This document shows, piece by piece, positions 20,280 to 27,932 of a stretch of DNA of 43,977 nucleotides (position 1 is its first letter; each line of letters starts with the position of its first letter). The stretch covers positions 1,381,142 through 1,425,118 of the forward strand of contig NZ_HG964936.1 in NCBI RefSeq assembly GCF_000613245.1. The letters are read 5' to 3'. This DNA is from Mycobacterium asiaticum DSM 44297 (GTDB lineage: Bacteria > Actinomycetota > Actinomycetes > Mycobacteriales > Mycobacteriaceae). Both the position numbers and the translations under genes were made by a program. The notes under the pieces were generated by a model. It made no database searches and had not been told where the DNA came from. It was given only the letters and a program-made list of their open reading frames with translations.

Positions 20280-20681
20280 GTGAGGTGCCCGTCTATTTTG
20301 TGATGCGTTTGGCAGCAGCTGTTAACTCAACTGCTCTTAGCTTAGCCCGTTCGCGGGCCGACCGGTGCGCTTCTTCGCTTGCTGGATAGTCCACGCGAAT
20401 GCGACTGAATTACCGAGTTAGACAAGGGAATACGGCGCAGAGACAGCTGGCGGGCGGGGCACTCAAGTGCCGCCCGGATCGCGGTGGGCCCGAGGCCATC
20501 GCGCTCGCCGTGTCTGCGCCAGGCCAACTGTAACTTAAATCTATTAACCGTTCAATAAATTAACAATATCGCCAGGATCGCGTAGCGTGGTCAGTATGGC
20601 TGTGCGTCCAGCCGTCCAACTGCCTATTCGGCGCAGTTCTGGGTAGTACAACACGATGGCATCGAATGGGGTGAGGCAGCG
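20280..20681. other. AT-rich divergent intergenic region (STAS / SOUL operons)
   Basis: 402 bases with no supportable gene; the only frames are short and shared with both strands. It must hold promoters for the minus-strand STAS gene and the plus-strand SOUL-idi-GT operon. It has local AT-rich patches unusual in this genome: GTTAACTCAACTG at 20321-20333, and a dense TTAA cluster at 20534-20566. That cluster includes the half-site TTCA-N5-TTAA (20551-20563), matching one arm of the 29-bp operator. A GGGTAG at 20641-20646 lacks a fitting -35. Confidence 0.55.
20551..20563. promoter_or_regulatory. Half-site of the MarR-type operator upstream of the SOUL gene
   Basis: TTCA-N5-TTAA at 20551-20563 fits the conserved half-site read from the two full palindromes at 12 of 13 positions. 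It lies 119 bases upstream of the SOUL start. The second arm is not present, so binding would be weaker or need another half-site among the nearby TTAA words (20535-20547). Confidence 0.35.
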
Positions 20682-21278
20682 GTGGTGACCAAGCTGGTGA
20701 GTTGGAGCCGCCGGGTCGTGGCCGCGGCGGGAACGGTCGTCGGTTATCGCGGCGGAACCGAGGAACCTGCCTACCGCACTGAAAGCCTGACGCGAGCCGT
20801 GGAAATCCGCCGCTATGACGCGCGGAGTGCGGCGGAAACCACGGTGGCGGCCGCCGAGCAGTCCGCACGCGAAGTCGGCTTCCGTCGACTTGCCCGCTAC
20901 ATCTTCGGCGCCAACGGGTCCCGTCAGAAGATCGCGATGACGGCTCCGGTCGCACAGCAGTCAGCCCGCGACAATTGGGTGATCCGTTTCTTCATGCCTG
21001 CCGACAAAACGTTGGAAATGTTACCCGAACCCGACGACGGTGAGATCAGGTTGGTCGCCGTGCCGCCGCAGACGATTGCCGTCCGGCGATTTGCCGGCAA
21101 CGCCGGACCCCACGAGGTTGCCAGGCAGACCGACAAGCTGGTGCAGACACTGAAAGAGTTCGGATTCGAGATGACCGATACGCCGGCCGCCTGGTTCTAC
21201 GATCCCCCGTGGACCCTTCCGCCGTTGCGCCGCAATGAAATCGCCGTTCCCGTCGCACCCGCCAACCAGAACTCATGA
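20682..21278 (+). CDS. SOUL family haem-binding protein
   Basis: A 198-residue SOUL/HBP-fold protein. [25 protein letters not shown] opens the domain, [24 protein letters not shown] is the family hallmark, and [15 protein letters not shown] with VRRFAGNAG close it. SOUL proteins bind haem or free porphyrin; animal members carry or buffer them. GTG 20682 has GGGGTGAGG upstream. Its TGA overlaps the idi ATG (ATGA), so haem-binding protein and isoprenoid enzyme are translated as a coupled pair. Together with TspO this gives the island two tetrapyrrole-binding proteins. Whether this one acts as buffer, carrier or sensor cannot be read from sequence. Confidence 0.9.
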   Translation: MVTKLVSWSRRVVAAAGTVVGYRGGTEEPAYRTESLTRAVEIRRYDARSAAETTVAAAEQSAREVGFRRLARYIFGANGSRQKIAMTAPVAQQSARDNWVIRFFMPADKTLEMLPEPDDGEIRLVAVPPQTIAVRRFAGNAGPHEVARQTDKLVQTLKEFGFEMTDTPAAWFYDPPWTLPPLRRNEIAVPVAPANQNS

Positions 21279-22321
21279 CGACCGAACGACGCGAGATGGC
21301 GGCCCGCAAACGTCGGCACATCGACGTGTGCCGGTACGACGACGTCGACTATCGAAGCGTTACCACCGGGTTGGACCGATACCGGCTGCCGTTCAACGCG
21401 CTGACTCAAACCAACCTGGACGACATTGACCTGTCCGTCGAGTTCCTCGGCGCGCGGCTACAAGCGCCTGTGCTGGTAGGGGCCATGACCGGGGGTGCGG
21501 AGCTGTCCGGCACCATCAACCGCAACCTGGCCGCCGCGGCGCAAACCCTGGGTATCGGAATGATGCTGGGATCGCAGCGTGTCATGCTCGACAGTGCGTT
21601 GGGTGAGCGGGCGGCCGCCAGCTTTGCCGTGCGAGATCTGGCGCCCGACGTGCTGCTGTTCGGCAACATCGGGCTGAGTCAGTTCACCAAGGACGCGCTG
21701 CCCGACATCGTCCAGGCTCTCGACCGCGTCGGCGCGAATGCCCTTGCAGTGCATACCAACCCGTTGCAAGAGGCTATGCAGCACAACGGCGACACGAATT
21801 TCGCCGGTTCGCTGGACCGGTTGCACGACGTGACCGCGCTGTTGGATTACCCGGTCTTGCTCAAGGAGGTTGGACACGGGATCGGTGCGCGAGCCGTCGG
21901 CGAACTGCTGCGGTTCACCGACGAACCGCCCGTCGCCGCGATCGACGTGGCCGGGGCCGGCGGCACATCGTGGTCACGCGTCGAGCAGTTGGTGCGTTAC
22001 GGCGAGGTGCGCTACCCCGACCTGGCTGACTGGGGGATCCCCACTGCGCAGGCTCTACAGGAGGCGCGTGCGGCGCTCCCTAGACTCCCGCTGGTCGCCT
22101 CCGGCGGAATCCGGACCGGCATGGATGCGGCCAAGGCGCTGGCGCTGGGCGCAGATGTGGTTGCGGTGGCCCGGCCGCTGCTGGCGCCCGGGATCGAGTC
22201 CGCCGCTGCGGCCGCGGCGTGGCTGCAGAACTTCATCGATGAACTTCGGATCTGCCTGCACGGTTGCGGTGCCGCCGATCTGGCCGCGCTGCGCAATCTG
22301 GGCGTGGCACCAATCACGTAG
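21275..22321 (+). CDS. idi: Type 2 isopentenyl-diphosphate isomerase (FMN/NADPH)
   Basis: A 348-residue flavoenzyme that interconverts IPP and DMAPP, supplying the starter for carotenoid synthesis. FMN-barrel features are visible: [13 protein letters not shown], the [10 protein letters not shown] motif carrying the active-site Gln/Glu (HxNxxQE type), [22 protein letters not shown] and [20 protein letters not shown], the phosphate-binding end of the barrel. Length matches the Fni family (about 345-350). ATG 21275 overlaps the SOUL stop, and the glycosyltransferase follows 10 bases later. An Idi gene belongs to several actinobacterial crt clusters, so its role here is well supported. Confidence 0.95.
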   Translation: MTTERREMAARKRRHIDVCRYDDVDYRSVTTGLDRYRLPFNALTQTNLDDIDLSVEFLGARLQAPVLVGAMTGGAELSGTINRNLAAAAQTLGIGMMLGSQRVMLDSALGERAAASFAVRDLAPDVLLFGNIGLSQFTKDALPDIVQALDRVGANALAVHTNPLQEAMQHNGDTNFAGSLDRLHDVTALLDYPVLLKEVGHGIGARAVGELLRFTDEPPVAAIDVAGAGGTSWSRVEQLVRYGEVRYPDLADWGIPTAQALQEARAALPRLPLVASGGIRTGMDAAKALALGADVVAVARPLLAPGIESAAAAAAWLQNFIDELRICLHGCGAADLAALRNLGVAPIT

Positions 22322-22331
22322 GTACGCGCGG

Positions 22332-23624
22332 ATGGCGGTAATTCTGGCTTACGGATCGCCGGCACTGGGGCACCTGCTCCCGCTCGGCGCATTATTGGTC
22401 GAGCTGATGCAACGCGGTAACGAGGTCCATTTGCGGACAATGGCCGGCCAGGTCCCCGGCATGCGGGCCGTCGGTGTGCACGCCGAGGCGATCGATCCGC
22501 GGATCGAGGCGATCGACGGACAGGACTGGTTGGCGCGCAACGCCTTCGGTGTCTTGGAGCGGTCGATAGACGTGCTCTGCAGGCGCGCTGTCCTCGAGGT
22601 CGAAGACCTGCGGCGGGCGATCGCACGCGTTCAGCCGGATGTGGTCATCGTCGATGCGAACTGCTGGGGGGCGATCTCGGCGGCCGAGGCGGACAACCGG
22701 CCGTGGCTGGTGTTCTCGCCGTTCACCCCTTACCTGCGCTCGCGGAACGCACCGCCCTTCGGCCCGGGTCTGCGGCCGCTGCCAGGTATCACGGGTGCGG
22801 TGCGCGACGCGGTGATGCGCCCGTTCGTGAGCCATCTGTTCGATCGGCCGATGGCGCCCCGGATCAACGCCGTTCGTGCCGACCTGGGCGTCTCACCGAT
22901 CGATTCCGTGGACGCGCTGATGCGGCGGGCTCCGCTGTTGCTGGCGGTGGGCGGTGAGCCGTTCGAATATCCGCACCCGGACTGGGGAGACCTGGTGCAG
23001 TTCATCGGGGCGTGTGTGTTTGAGCCGACCGCCGATGCGGCGCCGCGCTGGCTGGATGCGATCGAGGGCCCCGTGGTGTTGGTCAACACCTCGTCCATCC
23101 CGCAGGCCGATGCGAACCTGGGCAGCGTCGCATTGCGTGCGCTGGCCGACGAGCCGGTGCACGTGGTGGCGACCTTTCCGGCCGGCGTCCCGACCGGACT
23201 ACCGCAACCGTCCAATGCCAGCGTCTGCCGGTTTGTGCCGCACGGCCCGGTGCTGGACCGTGCCGTCTGCGTTGTCACGCACGGGGGCATGGGGACCACG
23301 GTGAAGGCGCTCGATCGCGGCATTCCGGTCTGCGTAGTGCCCTTTGCCCGCGATCAGGCCGAGGTCGCCCGGCGAGTGCAAGTAGCCGGTTGCGGCACCC
23401 GCTTGCCTGCCAAGCGCCTCACACCGGCGCGCCTGCGGGACGCGGTCCTGCGGGCGGCCCGAATGGCCGACGGGGCAAGACGGGTCGCGACGGGCTTCGC
23501 CGCCACCGGTGGCGTGGCGCGTGGTGCGGAACTGATCGAACAGCGATTGCTGTCAACGAGCGCTGGACCGAGCCGTTCCCTGCCGCCGGCGCGGGGTCGG
23601 AGCGCTTCGCCCAAGCTGTGGTGA
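22332..23624 (+). CDS. GT1 (UGT/MGT-like) glycosyltransferase
   Basis: A 430-residue GT-B enzyme. The N-domain starts VILAYGSPALGHLLPLG, with the acceptor-side His. The C-domain carries the nucleotide-sugar motif VVTHGGMGTTVKALDRGIPVCVVPFARDQAEVARRV, the bacterial version of the PSPG box shared with CrtX-type zeaxanthin glucosyltransferases and macrolide glycosyltransferases. It is third in the SOUL-idi operon, so a carotenoid acceptor is likely but would need a hydroxyl group. The Rieske oxygenase at 25402-26412 could provide it. No sterol-domain or membrane segment is seen. Its 3' end overlaps the convergent marR2 by 72 bases. Confidence 0.88.
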   Translation: MAVILAYGSPALGHLLPLGALLVELMQRGNEVHLRTMAGQVPGMRAVGVHAEAIDPRIEAIDGQDWLARNAFGVLERSIDVLCRRAVLEVEDLRRAIARVQPDVVIVDANCWGAISAAEADNRPWLVFSPFTPYLRSRNAPPFGPGLRPLPGITGAVRDAVMRPFVSHLFDRPMAPRINAVRADLGVSPIDSVDALMRRAPLLLAVGGEPFEYPHPDWGDLVQFIGACVFEPTADAAPRWLDAIEGPVVLVNTSSIPQADANLGSVALRALADEPVHVVATFPAGVPTGLPQPSNASVCRFVPHGPVLDRAVCVVTHGGMGTTVKALDRGIPVCVVPFARDQAEVARRVQVAGCGTRLPAKRLTPARLRDAVLRAARMADGARRVATGFAATGGVARGAELIEQRLLSTSAGPSRSLPPARGRSASPKLW

Positions 23625-24125
23625 CTCCTCGGGGGCGTGCAGTTCGTCCTCGAACGTCGACATCGCCGTGAGCATGGCGAGGAAAACCCGATGGGCTGCA
23701 ACGAGATCGGCATCGGTCAGCTCGGACATCGCCGAACTCATGTGGCTGCCCAACGGCCGGAAGAAGTCGTGGGCCAGCGACATGCCGCGACTCTCGTAGC
23801 GCAGCAGCCACTTACGCCGGTCTTCCGGGTCGGGCTCGCGCCGGATGTGTCCGGACTCGATCATCCGATCGACAAGGTAAGTGATCGCCGGGGGAGAGAC
23901 GTCCATTCGTTCGCGTAGCTGAGCCAGAGTCAACGGTTTGCCGGCGGTCTCGGCCACCATGATGTGCAGCAGGGCATGAAAGTCGTTGCTGCTCACGTTG
24001 TTGAGCCGGGCGAAGTGGCGCCCGACGCGGTCGGACTGCGCGGTGATCGCGCGGATATCGGCCGAGAGCTGTCTTTCGAGCTCGGCTCGGCCAGGCGAGG
24101 TCTCGGTTGTTCGCCGCTTATTCAC
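23553..24125 (-). CDS. Second MarR family regulator, paralogue of the first
   Basis: A 190-residue winged-helix protein. DFHALLHIMVAETAGKPLT, VSPPAITYLVDRMIESGHIRR and PDPEDRRKWLLR run almost in step with the MarR at 18879-19406, so the two arose by duplication. The recognition helix differs mostly at its first residues (SPPAIT versus SGAAIT). It may thus read a related operator or respond to another ligand. ATG 24125 is the start. It overlaps the glycosyltransferase 3' end on the opposite strand. No full TTCA/TTAA palindrome lies in its own upstream 84 bases, so autoregulation through the same site is not evident. Confidence 0.85.
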   Translation of the reverse strand: MNKRRTTETSPGRAELERQLSADIRAITAQSDRVGRHFARLNNVSSNDFHALLHIMVAETAGKPLTLAQLRERMDVSPPAITYLVDRMIESGHIRREPDPEDRRKWLLRYESRGMSLAHDFFRPLGSHMSSAMSELTDADLVAAHRVFLAMLTAMSTFEDELHAPEESPQLGRSAPTPRRRQGTARSSAR

Positions 24126-24196
24126 CTATGCGCATCCTTCATCAGACACACAGGATACGGCGTGCCGGGTCGTTTCCTGCCGCCGGCGGAACGTGG

Positions 24197-24222
24197 CTAC
24201 CCCTGGGAACTATGACTTCACC
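24197..24222 (-). promoter_or_regulatory. Weak SigF-type promoter upstream of the second marR
   Basis: The minus strand has GGTGA (24222-24218), a 15-base spacer, and GGGTAG (24202-24197), 72 bases before the ATG. The -10 and spacing equal those at crtE, but the -35 matches only GGT of GGTTT. It overlaps the end of the DUF3140 gene. Confidence 0.25.
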
Positions 24223-24545
24223 GGGTCGTGACCCCAGTTCATCAGCGAATAGCGCCACGCCGACTCGTCGATATCGCCGCTGGGTCGTTGCTTGAGATGC
24301 CGTTTCGCGTAGCCAACGACCTTGCGCATGTGCGCGTAATCGTCGTCGTCAAGATCGGCGCGTTTGGTGCCCAGAATCGTCACGATGCGCCGGCCGCTGG
24401 CATGACCGGTGGATTCCTTGCCTCCGCGCTTTTGACCGACACTTTGCGATTGCTCTGTCTTGAGCCATTTCTCGAGTTCGCGGGCGGTCATGTTGACGGT
24501 TTGTCTGAACTCTTTCCAGGTGGTGTCGCGATCCTTGGTGGCCAT
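24210..24545 (-). CDS. DUF3140 family protein
   Basis: A 111-residue basic protein. TTWKEFRQTVNMTARELEKWLKTEQSQSVGQK and the C-terminal DYAHMRKVVGYAKRHLKQRP, with SAWRYSLMNWGHDP, are the whole-length marks of DUF3140, a small DNA-binding-like family of unknown function found in stress gene groups. ATG 24545 lies 7 bases after the DUF2945 stop, so the two form an operon. The pair DUF2945-DUF3140 recurs together in actinobacteria and proteobacteria, as I recall, often near general-stress genes. Confidence 0.85.
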   Translation of the reverse strand: MATKDRDTTWKEFRQTVNMTARELEKWLKTEQSQSVGQKRGGKESTGHASGRRIVTILGTKRADLDDDDYAHMRKVVGYAKRHLKQRPSGDIDESAWRYSLMNWGHDPVKS

Positions 24546-24552
24546 GTCTGAC

Positions 24553-24771
24553 CTACTTGTCGGAACGCTTGAGCGCGCTCGGCTTGTGGACGGCGTCCTT
24601 GCCCGTCTTGTCACTGCGCACTTGGTATTGCGGTTCGTCCTTGGATGCCCGCACCGTGCGGCCCGCTGCCTCGGTGTCCGAGGTGATCTTGCGCTCGACC
24701 TTGCCTCGCACCGTATTGCCGTGGCTCTGCCACTCGACACTGTCGCCCTTGCTGAAATTCTTCTCGGTCAC
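24553..24771 (-). CDS. DUF2945 (HVA1 TUDOR-like) small protein
   Basis: A 72-residue protein starting at GTG 24771. FSKGDSVEWQSHGNTVRGKVERKI, followed by ASKDEPQYQVRSDKTGKDAVHKPSAL, is the complete hypervirulence-associated TUDOR (HVA1) domain, a small beta-barrel. Its function in bacteria is unknown. It is followed 7 bases later by the DUF3140 gene. Upstream lie a palindrome (24790-24804) and a possible SigF-type promoter, which fit expression as a stress protein. Confidence 0.88.
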   Translation of the reverse strand: MTEKNFSKGDSVEWQSHGNTVRGKVERKITSDTEAAGRTVRASKDEPQYQVRSDKTGKDAVHKPSALKRSDK

Positions 24772-24789
24772 CGTGCGTCTCTTTCATCC

Positions 24790-24804
24790 GTTAAGTTCCT
24801 TAAC
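24790..24804. promoter_or_regulatory. GTTAAG-TTC-CTTAAC palindrome upstream of DUF2945
   Basis: A perfect 6-base inverted repeat with a 3-base spacer lies 18-33 bases upstream of the DUF2945 start, downstream of the proposed -10. A TTCA lies 4 bases before it, giving TTCA-N4-TTAA-N5-TTAA, reminiscent of the 29-bp operator but with different spacing. Confidence 0.4.
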
Positions 24805-25177
24805 TAATCGGATACCCCGCTTTGCGTCGCTGAACCGCCAGCGCCAGCCAGGACGCCGCGGCGGCGGAAAAGGCGAGTTTCTGCGCGGTTCCGATGCTCT
24901 CGGTGGGAAGCAGGACACCGCCGACATATCGACCGATGAATCCGGTTTCGGGCAGGGGAGCCATTCCGGCGCGCTGTCGCGCCCACGCCTCCAGCGAGGT
25001 CAGCGGACACTGCAATCGCAGTCCCACCACGCCGACGCCCCAGCACACGCTAAGCACGTGCACCCAGAGTGTGCGCCGCCAGCGCAGTGCCAGAAAGCCG
25101 CCGCTGGGCAGATAGACCAGATACGCCAGGTGCGCGCCTGCGGTCGCGACGACCACGGTGGAATATGCCTTCCTCAT
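24800..25177 (-). CDS. DUF2784 membrane protein
   Basis: A 125-residue protein with about four hydrophobic segments. LPSGGFLALRWRRTLWVHVLSVCWGVGVVGL and the family mark CPLTSLEAWARQRAGM identify DUF2784, a small inner-membrane family of unknown function. ATG 25177. It lies 28 bases upstream of the DUF2945 gene. The 224-base gap before it (25178-25401, towards the end of the crt operon) shows no gene and no clear promoter motif. Confidence 0.85.
   Translation of the reverse strand: MRKAYSTVVVATAGAHLAYLVYLPSGGFLALRWRRTLWVHVLSVCWGVGVVGLRLQCPLTSLEAWARQRAGMAPLPETGFIGRYVGGVLLPTESIGTAQKLAFSAAAASWLALAVQRRKAGYPIS
24812..24836 (-). promoter_or_regulatory. SigF-type promoter candidate for DUF2945-DUF3140
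   Basis: The minus strand reads GGTTC (24836-24832), 14 bases, then GGGTAT (24817-24812), close to the mycobacterial SigF pattern GGTTT-N15-17-GGGTAT. It lies at the 3' end of the DUF2784 gene, about 40 bases before the DUF2945 start. The spacer is one base short and the -35 has one mismatch. Confidence 0.4.
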
Positions 25178-25401
25178 CGCTGATTCACACTAGCGCGCAG
25201 CGTTCGCGACCCGGCGCACACGACCATTTAGCTGCGCAGACATCTCGCATGCGACAAACCTCGATGAGTGACGCCACGGTTGCGTTCGAGGGCTCAGGGA
25301 AGCGAATACACCAGATGATCTCGGGAAGTCAGTTACACCTGATACCGGGTGCACCGCACGGCTGCTGCACCAGCCACGCCCCCCAGTTCAACCGGGCCTG
25401 C

Positions 25402-26412
25402 TCAGTTTTGCGGCGAAGTAGTGCCCGCTCGCACTGCGTAACGGCGTTCGGCGTAGTCCATGTCGTCCCGCCACAGTCGGTGGGCGGCATGGCGCATCAG
25501 CGGTGTGATCAGCGCAGCGGCATTGAGCGCCATTTTGAATCCGGGCCGCGGGGACTGCGCGACGACGGCTTCGATGACGGCGACGCGGGGCCGGCCGTCG
25601 GGTCCCGGACCGATCGGGGTCGCGTGGGTTTCGACCACGCTCCCGGCGCCTTCGCCCTCGACGATGCGCATCACGATGGTGCGTGCTTCCGGACAGGTGA
25701 ACTCCGCGATCGTGGGAACGCCCAGCCGGCCGACGCGGAAGGTCACCGAGACGACGAAGCGGTCGTCCTCCTCGGTGGGTGTGGTGAGCACCTCGAGCCG
25801 CGCGAACGAATACGGGTGAAACCAGCTGCCGTGCCATGGGTCGAGGCGGTTGGCGATCACGTCGCACGGCTCGCAGACGCCTTCAACACGCGTGACGGCC
25901 GCCAGGGTGTCGGCGGTCGGCCGCTCGGGCAGCACGGGCGTATCCAGGGGCGTCTCGCCCCCGGCCGAATCGAGTCGCACCCACGCCAGCACGCCGTCGT
26001 CATAACTGGGCAGCGGGGCCCACCCGAGCTTGCATTTCTTGCCGTCGAGCGCCAAACCGTGCCAACGGCACCACAGGATGCCGTCGGAGACGATGCCGGT
26101 GGCCAGGTCAGCGCCGAGGTGTGGGCACGCTCCCGGACCGACCCGCAGTTGCCCAAGCCGGTCCCGCCAGGCGACCAGTTCGACGCCCGCGACGCGGGTG
26201 CCGAACGGGCGGCCGGTACGCACGTGGCGGCTGGCCGCGAAGACATACCAGTTGCCGGTGGGCCGGCGCTGGGATCGATCCAGGGCCGCGTCGATGATCG
26301 CCGGCTGGGCCTGACCGTAGGTCGGTCGTTGCTTGGACCATATCTCGGGTGAAACCACCTGCAATGGCCAGTCTTTCGGCCACCGACGACGGATCCGGTC
26401 GATCCCGCTCAT
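25402..26412 (-). CDS. Rieske non-haem iron oxygenase linked to CrtU
   Basis: A 336-residue oxygenase. The Rieske [2Fe-2S] motif is complete: C96-P-H98 and C115-R-W-H118. The mononuclear iron site D191-x2-H194-x4-H199 is visible in RLDPWHGSWFH. The C-terminal half is of the DUF5914-like type. Such enzymes hydroxylate or demethylate with electrons from a reductase, which is not in this window. ATG 26412 overlaps the crtU TGA (ATGA), making it the last gene of the crt operon. The tight coupling suggests it acts on the CrtU product or another carotenoid; hydroxylation of an aryl or beta-ring is the simplest idea, not shown. Confidence 0.88.
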   Translation of the reverse strand: MSGIDRIRRRWPKDWPLQVVSPEIWSKQRPTYGQAQPAIIDAALDRSQRRPTGNWYVFAASRHVRTGRPFGTRVAGVELVAWRDRLGQLRVGPGACPHLGADLATGIVSDGILWCRWHGLALDGKKCKLGWAPLPSYDDGVLAWVRLDSAGGETPLDTPVLPERPTADTLAAVTRVEGVCEPCDVIANRLDPWHGSWFHPYSFARLEVLTTPTEEDDRFVVSVTFRVGRLGVPTIAEFTCPEARTIVMRIVEGEGAGSVVETHATPIGPGPDGRPRVAVIEAVVAQSPRPGFKMALNAAALITPLMRHAAHRLWRDDMDYAERRYAVRAGTTSPQN

Positions 26413-27932
26413 CGCCGCACCTGCCGTTGCCGCGCGGCCAGTGTGCGCAATAGTGCGGACCGGCCGCGAACCGGAACGGTGTACAGGTCATGGCCGGCCA
26501 CCCCCCACCCGCCCAGTAGGTGATTGGCGGCAGCCCAACCGGTGGTGGCCGCGCGTTCCATCAATGCCACCGGCAGGTCTACCCGGATCCCGTCACCGGC
26601 GAGCGCCAGGCCGGGCTGCGGCGTGGCGACCGTGGGGCGGCGAGTGTAGGTGCCCGGGGTGAACAGTGGGCAATCGCTGCGCTGCAGCACCCGCTGGTGC
26701 ATCACCTTTGCCGCCGCGGTCTCGGGGTAGAGCTTGTGCAGCTGCGCCACACCGTCGTCACTCGTTGTGCTGGAATCCATTGCGTAGGAATGCAACTCGA
26801 CCACCGATCCGCCGCTGTGGGCGGCCCATACGGCGGCCTCCCGCTCATAGCGCTCGAGCACGCTGATGTTGTCCAGCGGTTGATGATCCGCGGTCCCGAG
26901 GAAGGGGGCGCGGGTCTGGTCGACGGGACGGTCGAGCCACAGGCGGTGTACCAAAAACGGCGGAGCGGTGCGCAAGCGTCCTATCTGGCCGCGCCAGGAA
27001 TCGTTGCCGAGTCCGGGCGACGCCGCCACGATGCGCTGCAGTCCACCGACGTCGACGGCAAGCACCACGGCGTCCGTCTCGATAAGGTCACCGTCCTCGA
27101 TCTGCACCCGAAAGCCGGTCGAGCCAGCCGGGTCGATCCGCTGCACCGGGGCGCCGATGCGGAACGTGACGCCACGATCACCGAGATAGTCGCGTAGCGG
27201 ATTCCACAGGCTCTCATTGAAATTCGCGTTCGCCACATCGAAGATCAGCCCTTCGCTGGAGCCCAGGAAATAGATATGGAACATTGTCGCGAGCTCACCG
27301 GCTGACAGCTGCGACGGCTCGGCGAAGAAGCTGCGACTGAACACCTCGAAGGCGAGATGACGCGCGGACTCCGGGAAATTGATGCTTTTCAGGAAGGTCT
27401 CTGCGTCCACATGGTCCAGCTGGTGGTAGATGTCGGGCACCGACACCGCGGCCAGCGGCGCGGCGGCTTTGGCGTCGATGCGCACCAGATCGGAGAGTCG
27501 GAAGGTCGGGCTGCGCAAGGCGAACGCCAGCGCATTCAGCGGTGGGGTTCGGGGCAGCCCCCGGAAACTGTCGCGCCGGCCCGCGCCATCGATCAACGGG
27601 TAGTCGGTGACAGGGGTCAGCATCCGCAGCTGCGGATCGACGCGGCGCAACAGGTTTCGCAGGTTGTAGTACTGGCGGAAGAATGCGTGAAATCCGCGGT
27701 TCATCGCGAGCTCGGCGCCGTCATGCCGCTCGGTCCAGCCGCCGACCCGTCCGCCGAGATAGCGTTCCTTCTCCACGACATCGACTGCGACACCCCGCTC
27801 GGCGAGGCCGGCGGCGGCCGCCAGACCGGCGATGCCGGCGCCGACCACCACCACCCGCGGCGGCGAGGACAGTGCGGTGGTATCGGCCAAACCCGGCGAG
27901 GCCGGCAGTCGGTGCCGTCGGCGGTCGGTCAT
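26409..27932 (-). CDS. crtU: CrtU-type carotene desaturase/methyltransferase (aryl-ring forming)
   Basis: A 507-residue FAD oxidoreductase. The Rossmann motif VVVGAGIAGLAAAAGLAE (from about residue 29) is followed by EKERYLGGRVGGW. The stretches NRGFHAFFRQYYNLRNLL, LPRTPPLNALAF and ARHLAFEVFSRSFFAEP and MFHIYFLGSSEGL are, as I recall them, hallmarks of CrtU of Streptomyces and Brevibacterium, which turns beta-rings of beta-carotene into phi aromatic rings (isorenieratene, the 'leprotene' of mycobacteria). This predicts an aromatic pigment beyond beta-carotene. ATG 27932 overlaps the upstream stop. If the annotation CrtU is wrong, the next best is a general carotenoid isomerase/desaturase. Confidence 0.85.
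   Translation of the reverse strand: MTDRRRHRLPASPGLADTTALSSPPRVVVVGAGIAGLAAAAGLAERGVAVDVVEKERYLGGRVGGWTERHDGAELAMNRGFHAFFRQYYNLRNLLRRVDPQLRMLTPVTDYPLIDGAGRRDSFRGLPRTPPLNALAFALRSPTFRLSDLVRIDAKAAAPLAAVSVPDIYHQLDHVDAETFLKSINFPESARHLAFEVFSRSFFAEPSQLSAGELATMFHIYFLGSSEGLIFDVANANFNESLWNPLRDYLGDRGVTFRIGAPVQRIDPAGSTGFRVQIEDGDLIETDAVVLAVDVGGLQRIVAASPGLGNDSWRGQIGRLRTAPPFLVHRLWLDRPVDQTRAPFLGTADHQPLDNISVLERYEREAAVWAAHSGGSVVELHSYAMDSSTTSDDGVAQLHKLYPETAAAKVMHQRVLQRSDCPLFTPGTYTRRPTVATPQPGLALAGDGIRVDLPVALMERAATTGWAAANHLLGGWGVAGHDLYTVPVRGRSALLRTLAARQRQVRR

Noticed and set aside
20641..20646. GGGTAG upstream of the SOUL gene as a SigF -10
   Set aside because: No GTTT-like -35 at 14-17 bases upstream.
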